Of a DNA stretch of 64,000 nt, positions 25,397 to 35,316 are shown piece by piece (the first letter of the stretch is position 1; each line of letters starts with the position of its first letter). The stretch covers positions 5,967,001 to 6,031,000 of the forward strand of contig NZ_LT607413.1 in NCBI RefSeq assembly GCF_900091495.1, given 5' to 3'. The notes under the pieces are model-generated. The model was not told the DNA's origin. It worked only from the letters and a program-made list of their open reading frames with translations, and searched no databases. The position numbers and the translations under genes were made by a program. The stretch is from Micromonospora echinospora (lineage in GTDB: Bacteria; Actinomycetota; Actinomycetes; Mycobacteriales; Micromonosporaceae).

Positions 25397-28300
25397 ATGC
25401 GGCTGGCGCTTCGACGGGCCCGTGGAGCGAAGGGTCTGCTCCTGGCGGCGGTGGGCGCCACCCTGGTGGCGACGATCGCCCTCACCGGCCTGGCCGGCTA
25501 CCACCGCGACGTCGTCAGCTCCGGGGTACGCGGCGTCCTCGCCGCCGCCACCGTCGAGGAACGCTCCATCCTGGTCCGCGGCGCGGCCGGACGCACCCCC
25601 GACGTCCTCACCCGACGCGACACCTTGCTGCGCGCCGCCGCCGCCGACGTCCTCGACGGCTGGCCGGGCACCGTCGAGGCGGCCGGCTACGCCGCCGGCC
25701 GGCAACTACACGGTGACGTCGGCACGGCCGTCGCCGACGACGACGGCACCGTCTACGCCAGCGTGCTGTTCCTCGACGACCTCGCCGCGCACGCCGACCT
25801 GACCGTCGGCGCCTGGCCGGCCGCCGGCGGCAGCCCCGTGCAGACCACCCTCGCCGAACCGGTCGCCGCGACCCTCGGCGTCACCGTCGGCGACCGCGTC
25901 CCGGTCACCGACGGGTTCACCGGCCGGGTCACCGACCTCACCGTCGTCGGTCTCTGGCGGCCCCGCGCCGCCGCCGACCCGTACTGGCGTCTCGCCCCCG
26001 AGACCCTCACCGGCGTGCAACCCGGCACGGCCACGTACGGGCCGCTGACCGTGGACCGCGCCGACTTCCTGCGCCACTTCCTCACCAACGCCTCCGCCGG
26101 CTGGCTGATCACGCCCGACGTCGGCGCGGCCACCGGCACCGCCGACCTCGACCGGCTCGCCGACGCCGCCGACGCCGCCGGCGGACTGGCCGCCACCGCC
26201 GGACTCGGCGACTCCGCCACGACCACCACCGCCCTCGGTGACCTGGTCGAACGGATCCAACGCGCCGCCCTGGTCGGCCGGTCCGCCCTCGTCACCCCGA
26301 TGCTGCTGGTGGCCGTCCTCGGCGGGTACACGCTGCTGCTGGTGGCCGCCCTGCTCACCGAGCAGCGCCGCGCCGAGACCGCGCTGCTGCGCGCCCGGGG
26401 CGCGGCCCGATGGCAGATCGCCGGCCTGGCCGGCCGGGAAGCGGCACTGGTCGTCGCCCCGGCCGTCCTGCTGGCCCCACCGCTGGCCACCGAACTGCTG
26501 CGGCACGCCGGCCGGATACCGGCGCTCGCCGAGGCGTCCCTGCGTCTGCAGCCACGCCTGGACACCCTCACCTGGACCGTCGCGCTACTCGTCGCCGCCG
26601 GCTGCGCCCTCGCCATGCTCGGCCCCAACCTGCGCCGGGGCGACAGCTACGTCGCCGACCTGGCCGCCCGGTCCCGGCCCGGTCGGCGAGGCGCGGTGCA
26701 ACGTGCCGGCGTCGACGTCGTCCTCGTCGTGGTCGCCCTGCTCGGCTGGTACCAGCTGCGGTCGTACTCGTCGCCGCTGTCCGGCGTCGGCGGCGGTGCC
26801 CTGGCCATCGACCCGCTGCTCGCCGCCGCGCCCACCATCGCGGTGCTCGCCGGCGCGGTCCTGGCCCTGCGGATCCTGCCGCCCCTGACCCGTCTCGCCG
26901 AACGGGGCGTCGACCGCACCCGCGCGACCGCGGCGATGCTCGGCATGTGGCAGGCCGGCCGTCGCCCCCACGCCGGCCCGGTGCTGCTGGTCGCCCTCGC
27001 CGTCGCGGTCAGCGCCCTCGCCTGGTCCCTGGCCGGCACCACCGGACGGTCTTTGACCGACCAGGCCGACCACCGCGTCGGCGCCGACCTGCGGCTGACC
27101 GAGACCGGCGCCGCACCCGACGACCGGGCCGCGCAACTCGCCCGGCTGCCCGGCGTCACCGCCGCGCTGCCCGCCTGGCGGTCCACCCTCAGCCTCGGCG
27201 CGACCAGGCAACCCGCGTCGCTGGTCGCCGCCGACGCCGACACCGCGGCCCGCGTCGTACGACTACGTCCCGACCTGGCCGGCGGCTCCCCCGCCGACGT
27301 GTTCGCGCAGGTCACCCGGAACCGCGTCGACGCGCCCCACACCGTCCTGCCGGCCGGGGCCCGACACCTGACCGGCCAGTTCACCGGTTCGGTCACCGCC
27401 GCCACCGGCCCGGTCCGCGCCTTCGCGGTGTTCGCCGCACCCGCCGGCACACACCGCCGGGTGCCGCTGGGCGACAGCCGGGACGGACGCCCGGTCGACT
27501 TCACCGTCGACCTGCCCGCCGGCCCGGCCCGGCTGGCCGGGTTCACCGTCGAGACCACCGGCCCCGCCACCCTGGTCGTCGACTGGCGGCTACGCGACCT
27601 GCGCGCCGACGGCCAACCCGTCGACCTGGCTGGCGGCGGACCGTGGCACACCGTCGACCCCAGCGGCACGCCCCGCGACGGCACCACCGCCACCGCGACC
27701 GGCGACACCCTCACCGCCCGGTGGACACGCGACGACGACACCCGCCGGGGCCGGGGCGACTCCCTCGTGCAGCTGGCCGTCACCCGCCCGGCCGCCGGCC
27801 CGGTGCCGTTGCTGGTCACCCCGCAGGCGCTGGCCGCGCTGCGGTTGGACGTCGGCGACGACACCCGGCTGTTCCTCGGCGCCGCCGAGGTCGACGTGCG
27901 GGTCGTCGGGGCCGTCGACGCGTTCCCCGGCGACACCGCCCCCGCCACCGTCTTCGCCGACCTGCCGTCGCTGCGCGACCGGACCTTCCACGACCGGGGC
28001 CTCCTCCGCGACGTGCAGGAATGGTGGCTGTCGGTGCCCACCGACCGGCACGACGAGACGGTCACCGCCGCCGCCGCGCTGACCGGCGTGGACGTGCTCG
28101 ACCGGAAGGCGGTGGCCCGGGACCTCGCCGGTGACCCGTTCGGCGTCGGCGCGCGCGGCGCCCTGTTCGCCGCCGCCCTCGGCGCGGCGCTGCTCGCCGC
28201 GGTGGGCATCGCCGTCGACGTCAGCGCCACCGCCCGCCGCCGCGCCACCGAACTCGCCGTGCTGCGCACCCTCGGCGCGACCCACCGCACCGTCACCCGG

Positions 28301-28576
28301 TCCCTGGTGACCGAACAGGCGTTCCTCGCCGGCACCGGCGTGCTGGTCGGCCTGGCCGTCGGCGTCGCGGTGGCCGCCACCATGGCGCCCCTGATCATCC
28401 TCACCCCGTCGGCGGACCGGCCGACACCCCCGCCCACCCTGCTCATCGACTGGCCGCCCCTGCTGGCCACCGCCGCCTGCGTGCTGCTCATCGCCGTCGC
28501 CGCCACCACCGTCGCGGCGGCCCGGCAACGCGGACGCTCCGAAGCCGGCCACCTGCGCGGCGGGGAGGACCGGTGA
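25397..28576 (+). CDS. FtsX/MacB-like ABC transporter permease
   Basis: A 1059-residue membrane protein with duplicated FtsX-type domains. An N-terminal membrane helix (LLLAAVGATLVATIALTGLA) leads into a large extracytoplasmic domain (about 35-290), a helix cluster near 300-400, a second long extracytoplasmic domain (about 560-890), and a final FtsX domain with RRRATELAVLRTLGATHRTV, the coupling-helix motif near 950. It forms a four-gene operon with a second permease and two ATPases, each overlapping the next by 4 bp. Such systems move lipids, peptides or drugs, or act mechanically. The substrate is not evident. Confidence 0.9.
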   Translation: MRLALRRARGAKGLLLAAVGATLVATIALTGLAGYHRDVVSSGVRGVLAAATVEERSILVRGAAGRTPDVLTRRDTLLRAAAADVLDGWPGTVEAAGYAAGRQLHGDVGTAVADDDGTVYASVLFLDDLAAHADLTVGAWPAAGGSPVQTTLAEPVAATLGVTVGDRVPVTDGFTGRVTDLTVVGLWRPRAAADPYWRLAPETLTGVQPGTATYGPLTVDRADFLRHFLTNASAGWLITPDVGAATGTADLDRLADAADAAGGLAATAGLGDSATTTTALGDLVERIQRAALVGRSALVTPMLLVAVLGGYTLLLVAALLTEQRRAETALLRARGAARWQIAGLAGREAALVVAPAVLLAPPLATELLRHAGRIPALAEASLRLQPRLDTLTWTVALLVAAGCALAMLGPNLRRGDSYVADLAARSRPGRRGAVQRAGVDVVLVVVALLGWYQLRSYSSPLSGVGGGALAIDPLLAAAPTIAVLAGAVLALRILPPLTRLAERGVDRTRATAAMLGMWQAGRRPHAGPVLLVALAVAVSALAWSLAGTTGRSLTDQADHRVGADLRLTETGAAPDDRAAQLARLPGVTAALPAWRSTLSLGATRQPASLVAADADTAARVVRLRPDLAGGSPADVFAQVTRNRVDAPHTVLPAGARHLTGQFTGSVTAATGPVRAFAVFAAPAGTHRRVPLGDSRDGRPVDFTVDLPAGPARLAGFTVETTGPATLVVDWRLRDLRADGQPVDLAGGGPWHTVDPSGTPRDGTTATATGDTLTARWTRDDDTRRGRGDSLVQLAVTRPAAGPVPLLVTPQALAALRLDVGDDTRLFLGAAEVDVRVVGAVDAFPGDTAPATVFADLPSLRDRTFHDRGLLRDVQEWWLSVPTDRHDETVTAAAALTGVDVLDRKAVARDLAGDPFGVGARGALFAAALGAALLAAVGIAVDVSATARRRATELAVLRTLGATHRTVTRSLVTEQAFLAGTGVLVGLAVGVAVAATMAPLIILTPSADRPTPPPTLLIDWPPLLATAACVLLIAVAATTVAAARQRGRSEAGHLRGGEDR

Positions 28577-31323
28577 CCACCACCGTGACCGCACGACCCA
28601 CCCGGCACACCACCGGCCGACGGCGACGCACCGGCGGCCCCGGCGCCCGGCTGCGGACCTTCGTCGGCCCTGCCGTCCTGCTCGCGCTGCTCGGCCTGGT
28701 CGCCGCGGCGCTGGTCACCGGCGCGCCGAGGCTGACCAACGACCTCGCCGACCGGAGCCTGCACGCCGACCTGGCCCCCCTGCCCCACCAGGTGCGCGAC
28801 CTGACCATCGAGGTACGCGGCGGCGCCGACGGGGCCGCACCGGCCGGGGCGGCCGGCGCCCTGGACCGGTTCCACGCCGCTCTGCCGCCACCGCTGCCCG
28901 ACCTGGTCGACCAGCGGTGGCAGGCGGGCACGGTCGCCGACGACGAGGTGATCACCTCCGGTGACGTCGGCCCGCTCGGCGAGGGCGGCACCGTCCGGCT
29001 CGGCCTGCACACCCAGACCGGCCTGGCGGAGGCGACCCGGCTGACCGCCGGGACCTGGCCCGACAGCAGCCCCGGCCAACCCGTGCAGGTCGCCGTGTCG
29101 CAGGCCGTCGCCGACACCCTCGCCCTGCGGCCCGGGGTCCGCCTCGGTCTTGCCGCCCCCGGCCGGTCGCCCGTCGCGCTGCTCGTGACCGGGGTGTTCC
29201 AGCCGGTCCGCCCCGCCGACCCGCTGTGGGCGCCCACGCCGCAGGCGGTGGAACCGCTGCTGCCGGTCAACGACGGCGACCCGTTCGTGGCCGTCGCGGT
29301 CACCGACCCCGCCGGCCTGGCCGCCGCCGGCCGGGCCGGACTGCCCGTCACCCACTCCTGGCGGTACCGGTTCGACCACCACCGCGTCGACTCCTCGACG
29401 ATCGAACCGGTCGCCGCCGCCGTCGGCGCGGCCCGACGCACCCAGTGGCTGCCCGGCGCGACCGCGCAGACCTCCCTGGACACCCAGCTCGTGCGCTTCG
29501 GCGACCAGCTCACCTCGGTGCGCAACCTGCTGGCCGTCGTGCAGGCCGGACTGCTGGCCAGCCTGCTCGGGCTGATCCTGCTCGCCGCCCGGGTGGCCGT
29601 GCAGACCCGCCGCGCCGAGCTGACCCTGCTCCGGTCCCGGGGCGCGTCGCTGCCTGCCATCGGCCGGCACACCCTCGCCGAGGCGGCCCTGCTGCAACCG
29701 GCCGCGGTGGCCGCCGGGGCGCTGCTCGCGCTGCTGACCCCCGGACGCGACGGCGGCACCTGGTGGGCGCTGCCGCTCATCGCCGCCGTCACCACCGCCG
29801 CGGTGCCGGCGTTCGCGGTGGCCGGGCAGCGGCACGTCGCCGTGGTCGCCGGCCGGCCGGACCTGACCCGGGCCCGCCCGTCGGCGCGCCGCCTCACCGT
29901 CGAGGTCACCGTGCTGCTGGTGGCCGTGCTCGGGCTGGTGCTGCTGCGCCGCCGGGGCCTGGACCCCGGCGGCGTCGACGGGTACCTCGCGGCGGTGCCG
30001 GTGCTGCTGGCCGTCGCGGTGGCCCTGCTCACCCTGCGGGCCCTGCCCTGGCCGCTGCGACTGCTCGACCGGACCGCCGCCCGTGCCCGGGGTGCGCTGC
30101 TGTTCCTCGGCGTGGCCCGCGCCGGTCGGGGCGCGCCGGTAACCACCGCGCCCCTCGCGGTGCTGGTCGTCGCGGTCAGCACCGGCGTGTTCGGCGCGGT
30201 CGTCACCGACACCGTCGCCCGGGCCCGGGACACCGCCGCCGACCTGAGCGTGCCCGCCGACGCCTGGCTCACCGGGTACGCGTTCACCCCCGACACCGCC
30301 GACCGGCTCGCCGGGCTGCCCGGGGTACGGGCGGTCGCCCCGGTGCGGATCGACTCGAACCGGCCGCTGCGCTCCGGCACCGACCCGCAGGCCCGCACCC
30401 TCGGCACCGCCCGGATCATGGTGGTCGACGCGCCCGCGTTCGCCCGGGTCGCCGCCGCCAGCGGTGTCGACGTGGACGTGCCGGAAGCGCTGCGCGCCGC
30501 CGTGCGGGGCGACGGCCCGGTGCCGGCGGTGGTGTCCCCGAGCGTCGCCGAGACTGTCACCGGCAGCGCCGCCGCCGACGTGCAGAGCCGCCTGTACCCG
30601 TTCCGGGTGGCCGGGGTCGTGGACGTCTTCCCCGGCGTGGACCTGGGCACCGACCGGTTCGTGGTGCTGCCCTGGCAGGCGTTGACGGAGTACGCGCACA
30701 CCCCGGTCATCCCCAACCGGTACCTGCTCGCCACCGACGACCACGACCCGGCGGCGGTGCGCGCGACCGCCGACGACGGGCAACGCCGGTGGCAGTCGGC
30801 GGTGCTGGGCAGCGAGGTCGACGTACCCGAGGTGCCGGCGGAGCTGCTGACCCGGCGCGCGTACCGGGACGGCCTGGACCGCACCGGCGCCAACGACGTG
30901 CTCACCCTCGCGTTCACCGTCGGCGCGGTCGGCGGCAGCGCCCTCGCCGTCCTCGCCGTCGGGTTCGCGGTGCTCGCCGACTCGCGGGCCCGCGCCCGGA
31001 TGCTGTCCCGGCTGCGTACCCTCGGCTTCTCCGAGGGACAGGGCCGGTGGCTGCTGGTGTGCGAACTCGTGCCGCTGGTGGGGGTCGCCGCGCTGGTCGG
31101 CGCGGCCGTCGGGGTGGCCCTGCCGGGGCTGCTCGGCCCGACGCTCGGGCTGTCCGCGTTCACCCCGGGCGTCAGCGCCGGCTGGCACCTGGACCCACTC
31201 GTCGTCGGCGCGGTGCTCGGGCTGGTCGCGGTGGGTCTGGCCGCCGGGCTGGGCGTGGAGATTCTGGTGAACCGACGGACGCGTACCGCCGACGCGCTCC
31301 GGCGGGGAGAGGAGAACGAGTGA
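28573..31323 (+). CDS. FtsX-like ABC transporter permease
   Basis: A 916-residue permease of the same architecture as its upstream neighbour: an N-terminal helix (VGPAVLLALLGLVAAALVTG), an extracytoplasmic domain, then helices with TRRAELTLLRSRGASLPAIG, and a C-terminal FtsX domain with RARMLSRLRTLGFSEGQGRW. GTG 28573 overlaps the preceding stop (GTGA). The pair probably forms a heterodimer. Confidence 0.9.
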   Translation: MTTTVTARPTRHTTGRRRRTGGPGARLRTFVGPAVLLALLGLVAAALVTGAPRLTNDLADRSLHADLAPLPHQVRDLTIEVRGGADGAAPAGAAGALDRFHAALPPPLPDLVDQRWQAGTVADDEVITSGDVGPLGEGGTVRLGLHTQTGLAEATRLTAGTWPDSSPGQPVQVAVSQAVADTLALRPGVRLGLAAPGRSPVALLVTGVFQPVRPADPLWAPTPQAVEPLLPVNDGDPFVAVAVTDPAGLAAAGRAGLPVTHSWRYRFDHHRVDSSTIEPVAAAVGAARRTQWLPGATAQTSLDTQLVRFGDQLTSVRNLLAVVQAGLLASLLGLILLAARVAVQTRRAELTLLRSRGASLPAIGRHTLAEAALLQPAAVAAGALLALLTPGRDGGTWWALPLIAAVTTAAVPAFAVAGQRHVAVVAGRPDLTRARPSARRLTVEVTVLLVAVLGLVLLRRRGLDPGGVDGYLAAVPVLLAVAVALLTLRALPWPLRLLDRTAARARGALLFLGVARAGRGAPVTTAPLAVLVVAVSTGVFGAVVTDTVARARDTAADLSVPADAWLTGYAFTPDTADRLAGLPGVRAVAPVRIDSNRPLRSGTDPQARTLGTARIMVVDAPAFARVAAASGVDVDVPEALRAAVRGDGPVPAVVSPSVAETVTGSAAADVQSRLYPFRVAGVVDVFPGVDLGTDRFVVLPWQALTEYAHTPVIPNRYLLATDDHDPAAVRATADDGQRRWQSAVLGSEVDVPEVPAELLTRRAYRDGLDRTGANDVLTLAFTVGAVGGSALAVLAVGFAVLADSRARARMLSRLRTLGFSEGQGRWLLVCELVPLVGVAALVGAAVGVALPGLLGPTLGLSAFTPGVSAGWHLDPLVVGAVLGLVAVGLAAGLGVEILVNRRTRTADALRRGEENE

Positions 31324-32291
31324 CCGCCGTCCACACCGTCCCGGACCTGGTGTCGTTGCAGCAGCGGGCCGCCGACCGGGCCGCCGCCCGCGCCGGGGGG
31401 ACCGACCGGCTGCGCGGCCACATCGTCTGCGACGGCCTGGTGCGCATCTTCAAGACCGACGGGGTGGAGGTCGTCGCGTTGCAGGGCCTCGACCTGGTCG
31501 TCGACCAGGGCGAGCTGCTCGCCATCGTCGGCGCGTCCGGCTCCGGCAAGTCGACCGTGCTGAACATCCTCTCCGGGCTGGACGTGCCCACCGCCGGGAT
31601 CGCCCGGGTCGCCGGGTACGACCTGCTGACCATGTCGGCGCGTAAACGCCTGGCCTACCGACGGCGGACCGTCGGGTTCGTGTGGCAGCAGACCGCCCGG
31701 AACCTGCTGCCGTACCTGAGCGCGGTGGAGAACGTCGCGTTGCCGATGCGGCTGGCCGGCCGGCGGGGCCGGGCCGCCCGACAGCGGGCCGCGGAACTGC
31801 TGGACCTGGTCGGGGTGGGACACTGCGCCGACCGGCGGCCCGCCGAGATGAGCGGCGGTGAGCAGCAGCGCTGCGCGGTCGCGGTGGCGGTCGCCAACGA
31901 CCCGGAGGTGCTCTTCGCCGACGAACCGACCGGCGAACTCGACGAGAACACCGCCGCGGAGGTGTTCGGGGCGCTGCGCACCATCAACGCCGAGCTGGGC
32001 GTCACCGTCGTGGTGGTCACCCACGACCACGCCGTCGCCACCCAGGTCCGCCGGACCGTCGCGATCCGCGACGGCCGCACCGCCAGCGAGGTACGCCGCT
32101 CGGCGCGCCGGGGCGCCGACGGTGTCGAGGAACTGGTCACCGAGGAGTACGCGGTGCTCGACCGCACCGGCCGGATGCAGCTGCCCGCCGCGTTCGTCGA
32201 CGCCCTCGACCTGCGCGACCGGGTCCGGCTCACCCTGGAACCCGACCACGTGCAGGTGCACCCGGGCCGCGAACAGGAGGAGCAGCCGTGA
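31320..32291 (+). CDS. ABC transporter ATP-binding protein with AbrB-like C-terminal tail
   Basis: A 323-residue MacB/LolD-type ATPase. Walker A is GASGSGKST, the Q-loop region is VGFVWQQTARNLLP, the signature is MSGGEQQR, and Walker B is VLFADEPTGELDE. After the ATPase core, residues about 278-315 read LDRTGRMQLPAAFVDALDLR then VRLTLEPDHVQVHP, which resembles the swapped-hairpin AbrB/MazE fold. That tail is absent from the second ATPase and may serve dimerisation or permease contact rather than DNA binding. GTG 31320 overlaps the permease stop. Confidence 0.92.
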   Translation: MTAVHTVPDLVSLQQRAADRAAARAGGTDRLRGHIVCDGLVRIFKTDGVEVVALQGLDLVVDQGELLAIVGASGSGKSTVLNILSGLDVPTAGIARVAGYDLLTMSARKRLAYRRRTVGFVWQQTARNLLPYLSAVENVALPMRLAGRRGRAARQRAAELLDLVGVGHCADRRPAEMSGGEQQRCAVAVAVANDPEVLFADEPTGELDENTAAEVFGALRTINAELGVTVVVVTHDHAVATQVRRTVAIRDGRTASEVRRSARRGADGVEELVTEEYAVLDRTGRMQLPAAFVDALDLRDRVRLTLEPDHVQVHPGREQEEQP

Positions 32292-32980
32292 GCGAGGACC
32301 TGGTCACCGTCGAGGGCGTCGGCCGGGAGTTCCCCGCCGCCGGGCAGGTGGTGTACGCCCTGCGGGACGTGTCGTTCACCGCCGGCCGGGGCGAGCTGGT
32401 GGCCGTACGGGGCCGCTCGGGCGCCGGCAAGACGACCCTGCTGAACCTGGTCGGCGGCCTGGACCGGCCCACCACCGGGCGGATCCGGGTGGCTGGGCGG
32501 GACGTGACCGCCGCGAACCGCCGGGACCTGCTGGCGTTGCGCCGGGACACCGTCGGGTTCGTGTTCCAGTCGTTCGGGTTGATCCCGATCCTGTCGGCGG
32601 CGGAGAACGTGGGCCTGCCGCTGCGGTTGGCGAAGGTGCCCGCCGCCGAACGGGAACAGCGGGTGGCGGTGCTGCTGGAACTGGTCGGCCTCGGCGGACA
32701 CGCCCGGCAACGCCCGTACGAGCTGTCCGGCGGCCAGCAGCAGCGGGTGGCCCTGGCGCGGGCCCTGGCGAACGACCCGGCGCTGCTGATCGCCGACGAG
32801 CCGACCGGACAATTGGACTCGGAGACCGGGCAGGCGGTGATGGACCTGCTGCGGGCGCTGGTCCGGGCCCGGGGCATGACCGCCCTGGTGGCCACGCACG
32901 ACCCGGCGCTGGTGGAGGCCGCCGACCGGGTGGTGACGTTACGCGACGGCCGGCGGGTCGACGACCTGGTGCCGACCTGA
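32288..32980 (+). CDS. ABC transporter ATP-binding protein (MacB/LolD-like)
   Basis: A 230-residue ATPase with Walker A GRSGAGKTT, QSFGLIPIL after the Q-loop, signature LSGGQQQR, Walker B LLIADEPTGQLD and the switch His in VATHDPAL. GTG 32288 overlaps the preceding stop by 4 bp. Having two different ATPases beside two large permeases suggests a heterodimeric complex. Confidence 0.93.
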   Translation: MSEDLVTVEGVGREFPAAGQVVYALRDVSFTAGRGELVAVRGRSGAGKTTLLNLVGGLDRPTTGRIRVAGRDVTAANRRDLLALRRDTVGFVFQSFGLIPILSAAENVGLPLRLAKVPAAEREQRVAVLLELVGLGGHARQRPYELSGGQQQRVALARALANDPALLIADEPTGQLDSETGQAVMDLLRALVRARGMTALVATHDPALVEAADRVVTLRDGRRVDDLVPT

Positions 32981-33009
32981 CCCGGCGGAGTGTCCCCGGT
33001 CCCACCGGG

Positions 33010-33465
33010 TCAGAACGGGTCGCCGCAGACCCGCCAGTCGTCGTCCTCCCGCACCACCCGCAGGTCCCGTTGCTCGGTGCGCCCGCCGTCGCGGATGAGC
33101 CGCACGGTCACCGTGCCGGTGGGCTGCCCGTCGCGGGTGCTCACCGACACGTCGGTGACCTGGTGTCCGGTCACCACCGGCGGGGTACGCACCCAGGCCG
33201 CGAACCCGACCGGACTCCACCGGGTCCGGGCCGGCGCGCAGAGCCGCCGGTAGGCCCGGTCGGCGTCCCCGGCGGCGACCTCCGTGAGGAACGCCTCGGC
33301 GGTCTGGCGGACCGGGGCGTCGGCCTGCCGTACCGCCTGGACGTTCCACGCCCCCAACCCGGCGACCCCGACGCAGCACATGCCCAGCGCCGCGCCGGCC
33401 ACCACCAGCCCGACCCGCACCGGACGGTGGGGCCGGTGCGGGCGGGACCACGACGCCGACGACAT
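33010..33465 (-). CDS. Membrane-anchored NTF2-like (DUF4878-type) protein
   Basis: A 151-residue protein with a short basic N-terminus, one membrane helix (VRVGLVVAGAALGMCCVGVA, residues about 17-36) and an extracytoplasmic domain containing VRQTAEAFLTEVAAGDADRAYRRLCAP, split here by family usage. This is the NTF2-like/DUF4878 pattern of secreted lipoprotein-like domains with unknown ligands. The start at 33465 (MSSASWSRPH) is favoured because an upstream extension is Arg/Gly-rich. It faces the ABC operon tail to tail. Confidence 0.75.
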   Translation of the reverse strand: MSSASWSRPHRPHRPVRVGLVVAGAALGMCCVGVAGLGAWNVQAVRQADAPVRQTAEAFLTEVAAGDADRAYRRLCAPARTRWSPVGFAAWVRTPPVVTGHQVTDVSVSTRDGQPTGTVTVRLIRDGGRTEQRDLRVVREDDDWRVCGDPF

Positions 33466-33581
33466 GATGACCAACGGTAGAGAATCCGACACCCACCGCG
33501 CAGGAACTCGCGTCTGTCGCGGCACGCGGGGATCGTCTACCGTCGACGCGGACCCCTGTCCCCCCTCGCCAGGAGTGACGC

Positions 33582-35285
33582 ATGGCCCGTTTCGTGCAGC
33601 CGGTGCCGGCCCCCGCCGACCCGTACACCGGTGACCCGCTGCTGCGGTCGTGGCTGGACCGGCAGCTCGGCCCGGCCGGGCACGCCGCCGCCGAGGGCCG
33701 CCTGACGGACCTGGCCGCCGACGTGACCGGGCCGCTGCGCGCCGCGCACGCCGACGCCGAGGCCCACCCGCCCACCCTGGTCCGCTACGACCCGTGGGGC
33801 GCCCGGATCGACCGGGTCGACACCTCCGCCGGCTGGCAGGCACAGCGGGCCGCCGCCGCCCGGCACGCCGTGGTCGCCCTGCCCTACCTGGACTCGGCGC
33901 GCGGTGAGTGGGGCGCGGCGGCCCGGGTCGTGCAGCACGCCCTGCTGCACCTGTACGGGGCCGAGTCGGCGACGTTCTCCTGCCCGGTGGCGATGGCCGA
34001 CGGCGCGGCGGCGCTGCTGTCCCGCCCCGAGGTCGACCGGAGCGTCCGGGACGCGTGGCTGCCCCGGCTCACCGCCACCGACCCGGACGTGGCGGTCACC
34101 AGCGGCCAGTGGATGACCGAGGCGCAGGGCGGGTCGGACCTGTCCCGCTCCGACACGGTGGCCCGGCCCGCTGGGGACGGCTCGTGGCGGCTGACCGGGG
34201 AGAAGTGGTTCTGCTCGGCGGTCGACTCGGCGATGGCGGTGGCCCTGGCCCGGCCCGAGGGCGCCGGCCCGGGCAGCCGGGTCCTCGCCCCGTTCCTGGT
34301 GCCCCGGTACGCTGCCGACTCGCCGCTGGCCGACGGTGGCGACCCGACCGGGTGCGCGCCCGGGGTGCGGGTCCACCGGCTCAAGGACAAGCTCGGCACC
34401 CGGGCGCTGCCCACCGCCGAGGTGGGCCTGCGGGAGGCGTACGCGCTGCCGCTGGGCGACCCGGCGCAGCCTGGCCTGGTCCGGGCGATGACCCTGGTGG
34501 TGGTCACCCGGCTGCACAACGCCGCCGCCGCCGTGTCCGGGATGCGCCGGGGCCTGGCGTACGCGCGGGCCTACGCCGACGCCCGGCAGGTCGCCGGGGG
34601 CCGACTGGTCGACTCGCCGCTGCACAAGGCCACCCTCGGCACCCTCGGGGTGGACACGGCCGGCGCGTTCGTCCTGGCCGGGCACGCGTTCGCGCTGTTC
34701 GGACGGGTGGAGGTCGGCGCCGACCCGGACGCCGCCGCCGAACTGCGGGTGGTCGCGCCGCTGGCGAAGCTGGCCACCGGGCGACTCGCGGTCGCCTGCG
34801 CCAGCGAGTACGTGGAGGCGTTCGGCGGGGCCGGCTACGTGGAGGACACCGGCGTGCCCCGGCTGCTGCGCGACGCGCAGGTCCTGCCGATCTGGGAGGG
34901 CACCACCAACGTGCTCGCCCTGGACGTGCTGCGCGCGGTGACCCGGGAGGACGCCGCCCGGCCACTGCTGCGCCGCCTGGCCGCCGCCGCCGACACCGCC
35001 CGGAGCCTGTCCCCCGCCCTGGCGCACACCCTGACGGCGGTCACCGAGGAACTGCGGGAAACCTTCGTCACGATCACCGCCGACCCGGGCGGGGTGGAGG
35101 CGGTCGCCGGGGCCCGCGCGGTCGCGTTGCGGGCCGCGTACGCCCTGGCGGCGGCGCTGCTGGTCGAGCACGCCGCCTGGGGCGACGAGGCCGCCGACGT
35201 GGCGGCCCGACTGTGGGCGCGGCGCTGGCTGCGGCACGAGGAGATCGCCCTGGACGCCCACCAGCACCTGGACCTGCTCTGCTGA
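33582..35285 (+). CDS. Acyl-CoA dehydrogenase (AidB-like branch)
   Basis: A 567-residue flavoprotein of the acyl-CoA dehydrogenase superfamily. Landmarks are TEAQGGSDLSRSDTVA (FAD and substrate loop near residue 180), GEKWFCSAVDS, and LPIWEGTTNVLALDVLRAV near 440, where acyl-CoA dehydrogenases have the FAD-binding IxEGTxxxxR. The 40-residue extended N-terminus and overall length fit the AidB/long-chain branch rather than short-chain enzymes. A good ribosome-binding site (CAGGAG) precedes ATG 33582. No fatty-acid operon surrounds it. Confidence 0.9.
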   Translation: MARFVQPVPAPADPYTGDPLLRSWLDRQLGPAGHAAAEGRLTDLAADVTGPLRAAHADAEAHPPTLVRYDPWGARIDRVDTSAGWQAQRAAAARHAVVALPYLDSARGEWGAAARVVQHALLHLYGAESATFSCPVAMADGAAALLSRPEVDRSVRDAWLPRLTATDPDVAVTSGQWMTEAQGGSDLSRSDTVARPAGDGSWRLTGEKWFCSAVDSAMAVALARPEGAGPGSRVLAPFLVPRYAADSPLADGGDPTGCAPGVRVHRLKDKLGTRALPTAEVGLREAYALPLGDPAQPGLVRAMTLVVVTRLHNAAAAVSGMRRGLAYARAYADARQVAGGRLVDSPLHKATLGTLGVDTAGAFVLAGHAFALFGRVEVGADPDAAAELRVVAPLAKLATGRLAVACASEYVEAFGGAGYVEDTGVPRLLRDAQVLPIWEGTTNVLALDVLRAVTREDAARPLLRRLAAAADTARSLSPALAHTLTAVTEELRETFVTITADPGGVEAVAGARAVALRAAYALAAALLVEHAAWGDEAADVAARLWARRWLRHEEIALDAHQHLDLLC

Positions 35286-35316
35286 CCGCCGGCGGATGCC
35301 CGGCGAGCCACACCGG

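Noticed and set aside
26647..31188. Very long open frame on the minus strand opposite the ABC permeases (about 1500 codons), Arg/Gly/Pro-rich
   Set aside because: It mirrors the high-GC codon structure of the real permease genes, has no recognisable domain, and the plus strand carries clear FtsX motifs and 4-bp gene overlaps.
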